From CAZEAN01 sp964510225 (GTDB lineage Bacteria > Planctomycetota > Planctomycetia > Isosphaerales > Isosphaeraceae), in NCBI GenBank assembly GCA_964510225.1, contig CAZEAN010000071.1, positions 1-30,546 on the forward strand: a stretch of DNA of 30,546 nucleotides. Direction: 5' to 3'. The notes beneath the pieces are model-generated. The model did not search any database. It had not been told where the DNA came from and saw only the letters and a program-made list of their open reading frames with translations. Position numbers and translations under genes: made by a program. Positions 8,065 to 16,699 of this stretch are shown piece by piece (positions within the stretch are counted from its first letter, which is position 1; each line of letters starts with the position of its first letter).

Positions 8065-8748
8065 ATGGCTGAAACGAGAGAGCAGACGCGGGAGAAGTTC
8101 GAGATTGATGAGGTGTTTCGGAGGCTCCGAATCGCCGTTGCCGACTTCCCCGAGGCCGCGATGATCGGGCTCCGGAATGAGGGCTATGGCTCTCCCTTTG
8201 AACAACTTATCGGAGCCTTGTTGTCGACCAGAACGCGCGATGAAGCGACTTATGAAGTCTCCCTCAGACTCTTCTCAACGGCGAGGACGCCAGAGGAGAT
8301 CTCTCGGCTCTCGGAGGCGAAGCTCAGTTCGCTCATCGAAGGCGTCGGTTTTCCGAAGGTCAAGGCCCGAGATCTGAAGGAGCTTTCGGAACGGATTATT
8401 GCTGAGCACAAGGGTCAGATCCCCGACACGATGGAAGAGCTGATTAAATTTAGAGGAATTGGTCCTAAGATTGCCGCCTTGGTTTTGTCGAATGGTTTTG
8501 GGATTCCGGCGATTGCAGTTGATGTGCATGTTCACCGAATCGTAAATCGCTGGGGCTATGTCCAAACCCGGACCGCAGAGCAAACGGCCATAGCCTTGGA
8601 AGCAGTACTTCCAGAACGCTACTGGATCGAGATCAATGAACGACTGGTCTCCTTCGGTAAATTCCATTGCAAAGCGAGTTGGCCCAAATGCTCGAGTTGT
8701 CTCCTCCGTACGCTTTGCAGTCGGGTGGGTGTCACAAAATCACATTAA
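8065..8748 (+). CDS. nth: Endonuclease III, DNA glycosylase/AP lyase
   Basis: Base-excision repair enzyme that removes oxidised pyrimidines and cuts AP sites. The helix-hairpin-helix is LIKFRGIGPKIAALVLSNGF, with catalytic Lys at about residue 135. The catalytic Asp is D153 in AVDVHVHRI. The 4Fe-4S cluster ligands have the exact C-x6-C-x2-C-x5-C spacing (C202, C209, C212, C218). At 227 aa it is near the family norm (about 211). In the substrate-pocket segment LLSTRTRDE the usual Gln is replaced by Arg, a variant seen in part of the family. It is divergent from the SIS gene across a 228-bp spacer that should hold both promoters. Confidence 0.95.
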   Translation: MAETREQTREKFEIDEVFRRLRIAVADFPEAAMIGLRNEGYGSPFEQLIGALLSTRTRDEATYEVSLRLFSTARTPEEISRLSEAKLSSLIEGVGFPKVKARDLKELSERIIAEHKGQIPDTMEELIKFRGIGPKIAALVLSNGFGIPAIAVDVHVHRIVNRWGYVQTRTAEQTAIALEAVLPERYWIEINERLVSFGKFHCKASWPKCSSCLLRTLCSRVGVTKSH

Positions 8749-8864
8749 ATCATGGTACAAACTTCGATCTTGTGGAGCACAAAGGAGTTCCGACCGACGC
8801 GGCTTTCAGACCACGCCGATCGGTTTCGAGTCAAGCGATATCGGGCGAGTTCGGACGGGGAGAC

Positions 8865-10136
8865 TTAGGCGAGTTCAGTAACGCCAGGAATGGCGACCGG
8901 ATACTCGGGTGCACTTCCCCATTCGTAAGACTCAGGGCCGAGGCGCTCGTTGCTGTTGAGTACCTCGTCCGGACTTATCGCACGACCCGTGTAAGCAGCA
9001 CAACGCCCCATCAGTGCCAGGAGGGTGGAGTAGGCAGCCTCTTCACCATTATTGAGTGGCTTCCCAGCACGGAGCGCAGCATACATGGCATCGTGCTCGG
9101 CCTGATACATATTGTTCTTTTCGCCCCGATAGCGCCATCGAGTCTCGCCGCTAATCGAGTTGCCGAAGACGTCGCAGGTGCCCTTCGAGCCGAGCACATA
9201 ATCCCTTACTTGGGTTGCGGTATTCGCCCAGTGTCGACAATGGTGATAACCACGGACCCCATTTACATATTCATAGACGACGGAGAAGTGGTCGAAGATG
9301 TTGCCGTAACGTTCTTGAGTTCGCGATTGACGGCCACCGACACCCCAACAACGTACCGGCATCACGCCTTGCATTGCCCAGTTCATGGTGTCGATCCCAT
9401 GGACAGCTTGCTCAACAATGTGGTCGCCGGAGAGCCAGGTGTAGTAGTACCAATTCCGTTGTTGATACTCCATCTCTGAGGAGCATTCTTCCCGTGACCT
9501 CCGTGGGTCCCAGACACCTTGGCTGTTGTAAGTTGTCTCGATTGCCTTGATATCACCAATCGATCCTTGGAATACTTGCTCCATCGTCGCGACGCGTGGC
9601 TTATGATAGCGCCAGCAGAAGCCATTGACGATCGAAAGTCCTTTAGCAGAAGCCTCGCGACACGCATCGATGTACTTTCGAAGACCGACCGGATCGACAG
9701 CCATTGGCTTCTCGACGAAGGCGTGGACGTTCTTCGAAACCGCGTATGCCAAGTGCAGCGGTCGGAAATGAGGGGTTGTGGTTAGTAGGACAACATCAAC
9801 CTGGTCAATCACATCCTGATAACCATCGAAGCTGCTGAACCGGGCATCTTCAGGAACATCGACGCGGTCACCAATGGACTTGGTACCTTGGAGGGTTTTT
9901 AGACTTGACTCAAGCCGATCACTAAAAAGGTCAGCCATCGCAACAAGTCTACAGCCGTTGTCAGCGGAGAGTGCCTGCGTCGCGGCACCGGTCCCTCGAC
10001 CGCCACAACCGACTAACCCGACTCGAATCGTATCCGTGCCTGCAGCGTGCGCGACGTTGCTGAGCGTGGTGGTCGCTGTAACCGCTGCACCTGTTTGCAT
10101 TAAGAAAGTTCGTCGGCTTGTGTTGGCTTCTCGCAT
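8865..10136 (-). CDS. Tat-exported Gfo/Idh/MocA family oxidoreductase
   Basis: NAD(P)-dependent sugar oxidoreductase or lyase family, predicted to act outside the cytoplasm. The N-terminus has a twin-arginine signal: TSRRTFLMQTGAAV followed by a hydrophobic stretch and AHA. Then come the Rossmann motif IRVGLVGCGGRGTGAA, the EKPMAVDPVGLRKYI segment (EKP carries the conserved lysine) and a C-terminal alpha/beta domain with the putative active-site segment GDHIVEQAVHGIDTMNWA. The likely start is ATG at 10136, with AGGGG about 10 nt upstream; it places SRR near the N-terminus. An in-frame TTG at 10166 would add 10 residues. Many planctomycetes encode dozens of such Tat-linked members, often near sulfatases. 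The substrate is unknown. Confidence 0.9.
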   Translation of the reverse strand: MREANTSRRTFLMQTGAAVTATTTLSNVAHAAGTDTIRVGLVGCGGRGTGAATQALSADNGCRLVAMADLFSDRLESSLKTLQGTKSIGDRVDVPEDARFSSFDGYQDVIDQVDVVLLTTTPHFRPLHLAYAVSKNVHAFVEKPMAVDPVGLRKYIDACREASAKGLSIVNGFCWRYHKPRVATMEQVFQGSIGDIKAIETTYNSQGVWDPRRSREECSSEMEYQQRNWYYYTWLSGDHIVEQAVHGIDTMNWAMQGVMPVRCWGVGGRQSRTQERYGNIFDHFSVVYEYVNGVRGYHHCRHWANTATQVRDYVLGSKGTCDVFGNSISGETRWRYRGEKNNMYQAEHDAMYAALRAGKPLNNGEEAAYSTLLALMGRCAAYTGRAISPDEVLNSNERLGPESYEWGSAPEYPVAIPGVTELA

Positions 10137-10570
10137 GAGTTCGCGCCCCTGGATTTGGATTGACAAGTTCTGGACGTTGAGACCCCAAGATCATGTTCTC
10201 GACGCGCGATCTGAGGGACTGAGCAGGAGGAGTAGCCTGTACTTCTCGTGTTCTTCGGGCCAGCATATCTCCTTTTGATGCGGCTGAATAGACGCTCCAA
10301 CTCAACCGAAGAATTCCTGATTGACGGCGAGGCCAACCAAGAAGGAGTGTAGGCGGATCTCGCCCTTGGTCTGGCAACCTCCCTTTTTCAGTGAGCCTCG
10401 GCGTCGTACTGAGTCTGACAACGTGGTAAACTAGTGAAAAGGCGAGCCACTGCTCTGGGCGATTAAGAGGACTCACAACCTGTTGAAGGTTTAAGTCCGT
10501 CTGGTCAATGAGCATCTCGTCCGATCAGGATCGACTTGAACCATGCCGAATATAGACGGGGGCAGTAGCC
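10137..10570. other. Divergent intergenic region
   Basis: A 434-bp spacer between the divergently transcribed Gfo/Idh/MocA gene and the M16 protease gene, so it should contain both promoters. No convincing -35/-10 pair at normal spacing was found. TATAGA occurs about 20 nt before the M16 start, without a matching -35. Reading frames in the spacer are not protein-like. Confidence 0.45.
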
Positions 10571-13288
10571 ATGGCCCGACGTCAGATCGCCGAGCCGCTC
10601 CCGGCCCTCATCGGAGATCTTCCCGTTCGCGAGCAACGACTCGATAACGGCCTCCGAATTTTAGTTCTTCCGCGACCCCATTCACCGATCGTTGTTTCTG
10701 ACCTCTATTACCCGGTGGGGTCTGCACTCGAAGCTCCGAGCAAAACAGGGATCTCCCATTTTCTTGAACATATGCTGTTCAAAGGGACCCGATCCTACCC
10801 AAAGGGTGAGCTTGACCATCTCACGGTAACGAACGCGGGGGACGCCAATGCGGAGACAGATACTGATTTAACGCATTACTGGTTTCAGTTTCCGCGCGAT
10901 CGTTGGGAGCTGGCGCTCGATCTCGAAGCCGACCGAATGCGTGGGGCACTCCTCGACCCATCTGAGGTGGAGTCTGAGCGTCGCGTCATTGCGGAAGAAC
11001 GTGCTGCTGACCTCGATTCTCCCAGCGCCAGACTTGACGAACAGTTCCTTCTCCACAGTTACGAGAAACACCCCTACCGAAATCCAGTTCTGGGTTGGGC
11101 AGAAGATCTTGAATCAATTACTGCTAAGGATCTTAAGCGATTTTATGATCGGTATTATCGTCCCGATTATGCAGTCCTGGTCCTCGCTGGCGATCTCGAC
11201 CCCGGCAAAGCCATTGATGCCGCCGAATCTCGTTTTGGGCCGATCGTTGGCAATCAACGTTCCGCGATAAGTCCAAGACCAAACGTCTCCGAACCAGAAC
11301 AACAGGTGCGACGATCTTTTGTGGTCGAGCCGAGAGATCGCGAGGCAATAACGCGGGGGCTTCTGGGTTGGCATACGGTTCCACGTGACCATCAGGATGC
11401 ACCTATTCTCGGTGTCTTGGCGGATATTCTCTGCTGTGGACGCCGATCACGCCTCTGGGACGCCTTAGTCGAGCGTGACCACTTAACAACTTATGTAGAT
11501 GCAACAAGTAATTCGTCTCGACTCGCTGGACAATTCATCGTCCAACTTGATGCCGCCCCGGGTACTCAGCCTGATCGAGTGGAGGCGGTTATTCTCAACG
11601 AGATCGCTCGGATTATCGAGTACGGACCTACCCCAGAAGAACTCTCACGGTCGCAACGGCGTTTAGAGGCAGCATGGCGTTGGCAGAAAGAGGATCTCGG
11701 TGGGCTTGCGGCCGGTCTCGGTTCGACAGCACTCTGGGGAAACTGGATCGATTGGCCGAAATCGCACCGCGACGCCATGGTCGTCACCGAAGCTGACATC
11801 AGGCGGGTTGCCTCCGATTATCTCCGCCCCGAAGGTCTTACCGTCGGTTGGTCTCTCCCACGACGAAGCAGAACTGAGATCGTGATGTTGCCGGTCCAAG
11901 ACCGAGTAAGCGGGCTGATGAGGTTGGATTCGGGATCGGAGCCGATCAGGTCTACTGCAATACCAAGTAGACGGCTCGGGAGGACAGCAACAATTGCTAG
12001 TGCGTCATGTGTAAGGCTTTCCAATTATCGACCGCGTGCGACCGTCCTTGAAAATGGTTTCAACGTCATCTATGAGCGCCATCCTGGTACTGGAATCGTT
12101 GCGCTAGAGCTTTTTATTGATGCGGATACTAGTCATGAATTAAAGCCGGGCGTTGCAGCATTGACAGGGAGGCTGCTCGAAGAAGGCACGCTGAAACGCT
12201 CCGCCGAAGAACTTGCTGAGACTGTCGAGGATATCGGTGGAGTCTTAGAAACGGGGAGCAACGGCGTCAGTCTCCGGATCCAGGTTGAGGATCTCCCTCT
12301 TGGAATTGAACTCCTCGCCGATCTCGGTCGACGGCCACGATTTCCTGAAGACGCCTTTGAGTGGTCGAAGCGGAAAATGATCGCGGAACTCCGCGGGGAT
12401 CGCGATGAGCCCTCGTTTCGGGCTGATCTCCTCTTCCGAAGCCTCATTTATGGATCCCACCCCTATGCACGCGATCCCCGAGGTGGTCCAGGCCATGTGA
12501 GTCGGCTCACGCTCGACGATCTCCGAATGCACCATCAGCGCTTCTTTCATGCCAACCACGCAACACTCGTGGCCGTCGGTGACTTCGATTGGAGACGCCT
12601 GAAGTCGTTAGTGCATCGACATTTCGGCGACTGGAGCCCCTCCAACGAACAACTTCCGACGCTAACACTGCCAAAGCGGACAGGACGTCCTCGGATTCGT
12701 CGAGTCGATCAACCGGGTGAGCAAGTCCAGCTTGTGGTGGGGCATCTTGGAGTTGAGCGATCCCATCCTGATTACGAAGCGCTCACCGTCCTTGATCAAA
12801 TCTTTGGCTCCGGACCGGGACTCACTGACTGGCTGAGTCGGACACTCCGCGAGGAGTTGGGGCTCGTTTATAGTGTGAGTGGTGGAATGACCGAGAGTGC
12901 TGATCGCGTCGCGGGACTTTTCCGGGTAGCATTAGGAGCGGGAGTTGGCGAAGCGCCGTTAGCCTCAGAAATCGTCGAACAGCAGATCCGGTCGCTTCAC
13001 CAAGGAGAGTTTAGCGACGAAGAAGTCTATCGGGCGATCCATTTTCTGCAGGGATCGTGGGTCTTCGATTACCAGACTGTCTCACAACGAGCCGACCGCC
13101 TCGTCGAACTTGCCTATTTTGGGCTACCACTCGACGAACCGCTCCAAGTTCCAGAACGTCTCGCTCGGCTCTCGCCCAACGAGATCCGACGAGTGGCGCG
13201 TCGGGTGATTAATCCTGAGGGCTTGACTCGTGTTGAATTCGGTCCCTACCGCCCTCGAGGATCGAAAAAGGCTTCAGAGTGTGCTTGA
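10571..13288 (+). CDS. M16 zinc metallopeptidase, two-half single-chain form
   Basis: Pitrilysin/insulysin-type peptidase of 905 aa with two tandem M16 repeats. The N-terminal half is catalytic: H63-F-L-E66-H67 (ISHFLEHMLF) is the inverted zinc motif HxxEH, and the third zinc ligand is E143 in VIAEERAAD, at the expected distance. The second half starts near residue 490 (NGFNVIYERH). Its motif position reads ALTGRLLEEG, so it lacks the zinc ligands and probably serves as the substrate-chamber partner. No signal peptide is seen, so it may be cytoplasmic. ATG at 10571 follows a GGGGG stretch. The next gene begins 27 nt downstream. Confidence 0.92.
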   Translation: MARRQIAEPLPALIGDLPVREQRLDNGLRILVLPRPHSPIVVSDLYYPVGSALEAPSKTGISHFLEHMLFKGTRSYPKGELDHLTVTNAGDANAETDTDLTHYWFQFPRDRWELALDLEADRMRGALLDPSEVESERRVIAEERAADLDSPSARLDEQFLLHSYEKHPYRNPVLGWAEDLESITAKDLKRFYDRYYRPDYAVLVLAGDLDPGKAIDAAESRFGPIVGNQRSAISPRPNVSEPEQQVRRSFVVEPRDREAITRGLLGWHTVPRDHQDAPILGVLADILCCGRRSRLWDALVERDHLTTYVDATSNSSRLAGQFIVQLDAAPGTQPDRVEAVILNEIARIIEYGPTPEELSRSQRRLEAAWRWQKEDLGGLAAGLGSTALWGNWIDWPKSHRDAMVVTEADIRRVASDYLRPEGLTVGWSLPRRSRTEIVMLPVQDRVSGLMRLDSGSEPIRSTAIPSRRLGRTATIASASCVRLSNYRPRATVLENGFNVIYERHPGTGIVALELFIDADTSHELKPGVAALTGRLLEEGTLKRSAEELAETVEDIGGVLETGSNGVSLRIQVEDLPLGIELLADLGRRPRFPEDAFEWSKRKMIAELRGDRDEPSFRADLLFRSLIYGSHPYARDPRGGPGHVSRLTLDDLRMHHQRFFHANHATLVAVGDFDWRRLKSLVHRHFGDWSPSNEQLPTLTLPKRTGRPRIRRVDQPGEQVQLVVGHLGVERSHPDYEALTVLDQIFGSGPGLTDWLSRTLREELGLVYSVSGGMTESADRVAGLFRVALGAGVGEAPLASEIVEQQIRSLHQGEFSDEEVYRAIHFLQGSWVFDYQTVSQRADRLVELAYFGLPLDEPLQVPERLARLSPNEIRRVARRVINPEGLTRVEFGPYRPRGSKKASECA

Positions 13289-13315
13289 GGCCCAAAGTCT
13301 TGATTCTTCGATCGC

Positions 13316-13708
13316 ATGAAGCAACACATTGGTTATGTCGCCCTCGTCGTTCGCGACTATGACGAAGCCATCCAATACTATGTCGAGGTCCTTGGCTTTC
13401 GATTGATGGAAGACTCCTATATCGAAGCTCAAGACAAACGCTGGGTATTGGTTGAGCCACCGGGGTCGACTGGAACCCAACTCCTTCTCGCTCAAGCAGT
13501 GGGTCCCGTACAGTCATCCCGAATTGGAAACCAAACAGGAGGAAGGGTGTTTCTCTTCCTCCACACCGACGACTTTTGGCGAGACTATGAGGTCTTTCGA
13601 GCCCAGGGGGTTAAGTTTGTCCGAGAGCCGAGTCATGAATCCTATGGGTTAGTCGCCGTATTCGAAGACCTCTACGGCAATCGTTGGGATCTCTTACAAC
13701 TCGATTGA
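13316..13708 (+). CDS. VOC (glyoxalase/bleomycin resistance/dioxygenase) family protein
   Basis: A 130-aa protein with the vicinal oxygen chelate fold: HIGYVALVVRDYDEAIQYY at the start (metal-binding His at residue 4), then GFRLMEDS, VFLFLHTDDFWRDYE in the second beta-alpha-beta unit, and a terminal LYGNRWDLLQLD. This layout is common among uncharacterised glyoxalase-like proteins of soil bacteria. The usual last metal ligand (Glu in 'GN.iEL') is replaced by Asp. It follows the M16 gene by 27 nt and is probably co-transcribed. The reaction is not predictable. Confidence 0.85.
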   Translation: MKQHIGYVALVVRDYDEAIQYYVEVLGFRLMEDSYIEAQDKRWVLVEPPGSTGTQLLLAQAVGPVQSSRIGNQTGGRVFLFLHTDDFWRDYEVFRAQGVKFVREPSHESYGLVAVFEDLYGNRWDLLQLD

Positions 13709-13775
13709 GGGAAGTCACTGTCTCCCAATCATCGCTGTGCGATGTGCTTGGGTGGTCTCCCTGGTGCGGTGAGAG

Positions 13776-15932
13776 TCACCCTCGAGGAAGTAGATTGGCC
13801 CAGGTTTGGACACCTGAATCGACCTTTAGGATAGCGATCGATTCATCGCGACCGAGGTCGAAGCGGTACCAACGAGCGACCTTAGCGATCGGTGCCTCAT
13901 CATACGTCAAGATCGCGAGGACGAGATCGGAGGAATCCCATCTTCCCGCCCGGATCTCGCGCGCAGCGGCATTGATCGTCGCGAGGTTGGGATCACGACC
14001 GAGCAGGGCCCGATACGTTCCGACGATTCTCCCTTCGACACCACCTCCCCAGATCGCGCCAAACTCATCCGACGATAGGATCATCCGTCGGACTTCATCG
14101 GGCCGTGTTCCGCCATCCAGCAATTCCGCCCACTGCTGAACCGAGGGATCATTCTTAAGTACAACTACCGTTTCTTGACGCAAAAGGTCGGACTGGAACC
14201 AGGAGGCGACTAACGTCCGATTGGCTTCTGAGGAGCTTAGGATCGATCTTGCCACGCTGAGCCTTGACGCTCCGGCATTGAGTTGGCCTACCCAAGTACT
14301 CATTCCCGAGGGTTCAGCAGCGCGTCCGAGGATCGACTGGTAGATTGCTTCCACGTAACCAGGAAAAGATGCACCATGCTGATTGAAAAACTCATCGGAA
14401 GCGAGAATGGCTGCCCGGACTTCAAGGTCGGTCGCATCCCCAGTAGTAGGGGATGGATTTAAAGGTAACGGGTCAACTGCATCGGACGAGGAAGGGGGTG
14501 GAGGAGCTGTTTCCGTTGGCCCCGGATTCTCGACGGGAGTCACGGGCTCCTGAGTTGGTGGTGGAGTTGTGGGTGTCGGATCTTCGGGTGTCGGTGCGGG
14601 ATCCAGGCCAAGAGTCGCGGCTGCATCGACAAGCCCACTGGTAACAACTCGGCCAACGAGAGTCGTCATCGGAGTTGCGGCATCGAGGACGCGGTCGACC
14701 AGTTCTGCAGCAGTTTCAGTCGGAAAGGCAGCGGCTGCTAAGGCAACGACTCCACTAACGTGTGGTGCAGCCATCGACGTACCCGAATAGTACGAAAAGG
14801 TATTCCCCGGTGTGGTGCTTAATATTTGGACTCCAGGGGCCGCGATATCGACTGTCCGAGAGCCATAGTTCGAGAAATTTGCGAGACGCCCGTTGATGTC
14901 AACCGCTGCCACCGTAATCGTGTTTTCGAATCGGTTGTTTGCTGGATAACTCGGGACAAAGTCATTGTTCGCTCCTTGGTTACCCGCGGCAGATACAAAG
15001 ACGGCCCCACGTTGGCCAGTTGCCGGGTTGGCGAGACCTGCGTTCCGAATCGCGTCGGCGAGTGCCCTTGAATACGAAGGGCCACCCCAACTCGCATTGA
15101 TCACGCGGGCACCGTTTTGTTGCGCATAGTAAACTCCGGCAATGGCATCGCTGGTTCGACCTGAACCGTCTGGTCCCAGCACCGAGACCGCCATCAATTG
15201 CGCTCCCCAACTGACTCCAGCGACCCCGTATCCATTGTTGCCAGAAGCACCGATCGTTCCGGCGACATGGGTCCCATGACCGTTTAAATCACTGACATTG
15301 GGACTCGAATTATGGAAGTTCCAACCGTGAATGTCGTCGATGTAGCCGTTGGCATCGTCATCGAGACCGTTTCCCGGGATCTCGCCCGGATTGACCCAAA
15401 TCTGGCTGGCGAGATCCGGGTGGCTTAAATCGATTCCTGTATCCAAAACAGCTACCACTGTAGATTGACCACCGTTGGTCGCATCCCAGGCCAGTGGAGC
15501 ATTGATATCGACTCCCAAACTGTTCTCAAGCCCCCAAAGATCACTGAATCCTGGATCGTTCGGGATCAATTCCCCATCGCGCGTGATTAATTCGTCGCGT
15601 TCGACATATGTAACCCAGGATTGAGCTTCCAGAAATTCAAATGCGGATTCTCTTGCAACCGTGTTGGGAAGCTCAATGATGGTTGGACCCCCTGGATAGT
15701 CAAAGGCAACTTCAGCACCAAGCGATCCGTAGATAAGTGTCTCAGTCGATTCGTTGATGGACTCATGAAATCGAACGAGCAACGCCCGATCGGAATCGAC
15801 GTCTGGAGGGGAGTAGGAGAAGGTCGCGGATGCGGTGGCAGCGTCTTGAGGCCCCCCGATGCTCAGTAGTGACCTTTTTTCCAATTGTTCAAAGCGCAGA
15901 GAGAAACGCTTGGCCTGGATGTAGGTAGGCAT
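13776..15932 (-). CDS. Exported subtilisin-like serine protease (S8) with DUF4214 repeats
   Basis: Large secreted or surface protein of 718 aa. It opens with KRFSLRFEQLEKRSLLS, the N-terminal motif found on many planctomycete exported proteins. A propeptide-like region precedes the S8 domain: catalytic Asp164 in VAVLDTGIDLSHPDL, His219 in NGHGTHVAGT, oxyanion Asn318 in SAAGNQG, and Ser386 in SGTSMAAPHVSG. A Pro/Thr/Glu-rich linker follows (about residues 443-500), then two DUF4214-type units (YVEAIYQSILGRAAEPSGM, and VGTYRALLGRDPN with IRAGRWDSSD). DUF4214 is a presumed adhesive or surface module. All catalytic residues are present, so the protease should be active. The 3' end lies 67 nt from the convergent VOC gene. 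Confidence 0.95.
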   Translation of the reverse strand: MPTYIQAKRFSLRFEQLEKRSLLSIGGPQDAATASATFSYSPPDVDSDRALLVRFHESINESTETLIYGSLGAEVAFDYPGGPTIIELPNTVARESAFEFLEAQSWVTYVERDELITRDGELIPNDPGFSDLWGLENSLGVDINAPLAWDATNGGQSTVVAVLDTGIDLSHPDLASQIWVNPGEIPGNGLDDDANGYIDDIHGWNFHNSSPNVSDLNGHGTHVAGTIGASGNNGYGVAGVSWGAQLMAVSVLGPDGSGRTSDAIAGVYYAQQNGARVINASWGGPSYSRALADAIRNAGLANPATGQRGAVFVSAAGNQGANNDFVPSYPANNRFENTITVAAVDINGRLANFSNYGSRTVDIAAPGVQILSTTPGNTFSYYSGTSMAAPHVSGVVALAAAAFPTETAAELVDRVLDAATPMTTLVGRVVTSGLVDAAATLGLDPAPTPEDPTPTTPPPTQEPVTPVENPGPTETAPPPPSSSDAVDPLPLNPSPTTGDATDLEVRAAILASDEFFNQHGASFPGYVEAIYQSILGRAAEPSGMSTWVGQLNAGASRLSVARSILSSSEANRTLVASWFQSDLLRQETVVVLKNDPSVQQWAELLDGGTRPDEVRRMILSSDEFGAIWGGGVEGRIVGTYRALLGRDPNLATINAAAREIRAGRWDSSDLVLAILTYDEAPIAKVARWYRFDLGRDESIAILKVDSGVQTWANLLPRG

Positions 15933-16211
15933 GAATTCTCATCCAAGGTGCAAATGATGTCGGTAGGAGGCGATCGCGGAGAATCCACGCTGCACGGTCG
16001 CGGGGAAGATTGCAATGATGACCGTACAGATCACGCTGAGCGAGTGGTTTCTGGAAACGAATGTTCAGTCAACTCTTCGGAAGCACGCAGACAAGACCAC
16101 TCACAACCAATATAGGGTGTGTTCTAGTCCGAAGCCAGGGAACCCAAATTTTTTCTCAAGTATACACGCGAGAATGCCGGACCCCAGATAAACCTTACGG
16201 ATAGGGCAAAG

Positions 16212-16643
16212 TTAATGCCGGATCTCCTCGGGCGTTCGTGCAGGAGCAAGAACCAACTTACCTGTTTCGACTCCTTTACTCGCGATCAGACCATCCGCCA
16301 GTCCACTAACCTCTCTCGTAGTTCCGCGGAGGAGGATGACTTCGAGGCACCGATGAGCATCGAGGTGCACATGAGTGCTTGAAATTACCTGGTCGAGGTG
16401 CTGATGCTGCAACTCGGTGAGACGCTCTGCGAGCCCGCTCCGATGGTGATCATAGATAAGAGTTAAGACGCCCATAGTGGCAGCGTCGTCGTCGGTCAGC
16501 GTCTCGGCCGCGAGCGCATCCCGCATTAGTCCCCGAACCGCCTCGGAGCGGTTCGGGTATTGTCGATCTTCTCGATAGCGATCAAATTGGCGGAGAAGTT
16601 CGCCACCAATCGCAACACTGAACCTGACGACCGAATCGTTCAT
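16212..16643 (-). CDS. nikR: NikR, nickel-responsive ribbon-helix-helix regulator
   Basis: 143 aa. An N-terminal ribbon-helix-helix domain (VVRFSVAIGGELLRQFDRYR, NRSEAVRGLMRDAL) is followed by an ACT-like tetramerisation and metal-binding domain. The nickel ligands of NikR are conserved: H80, then H91-x-H93 and C99 in STHVHLDAHRCLEVILLRG, matching E. coli H76, H87, H89 and C95 in spacing. I chose ATG at 16643 rather than the far-upstream in-frame start at 16727, because AAGGA sits five nt before it and MNDSVVRFSV is the normal family N-terminus. NikR usually represses nickel uptake genes or controls urease/hydrogenase genes; none of these is in the window. Confidence 0.93.
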   Translation of the reverse strand: MNDSVVRFSVAIGGELLRQFDRYREDRQYPNRSEAVRGLMRDALAAETLTDDDAATMGVLTLIYDHHRSGLAERLTELQHQHLDQVISSTHVHLDAHRCLEVILLRGTTREVSGLADGLIASKGVETGKLVLAPARTPEEIRH

Positions 16644-16648
16644 AACGA

Positions 16649-16653
16649 TCCTT
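16649..16653 (-). promoter_or_regulatory. Ribosome binding site deciding the nikR start
   Basis: AAGGA five nt upstream of ATG 16643 on the minus strand. The alternative upstream start at 16727 lies inside the end of the neighbouring oxidoreductase gene and would add 28 residues unlike the family. Confidence 0.75.
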
Positions 16654-16699
16654 GACTGACTATCCCGATAAAGGTAGTTCCAGAGAGGGAGATAGGCAA

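Noticed and set aside
8667..9479. 270-aa plus-strand ORF
   Set aside because: It runs antisense to the Gfo/Idh/MocA gene, has no recognisable domain, and overlaps the end of nth. It is a long shadow frame.
13684..14139. 151-aa plus-strand ORF overlapping the subtilase gene
   Set aside because: Antisense to the DUF4214 part of the subtilase; serine/arginine-rich composition typical of shadow frames.
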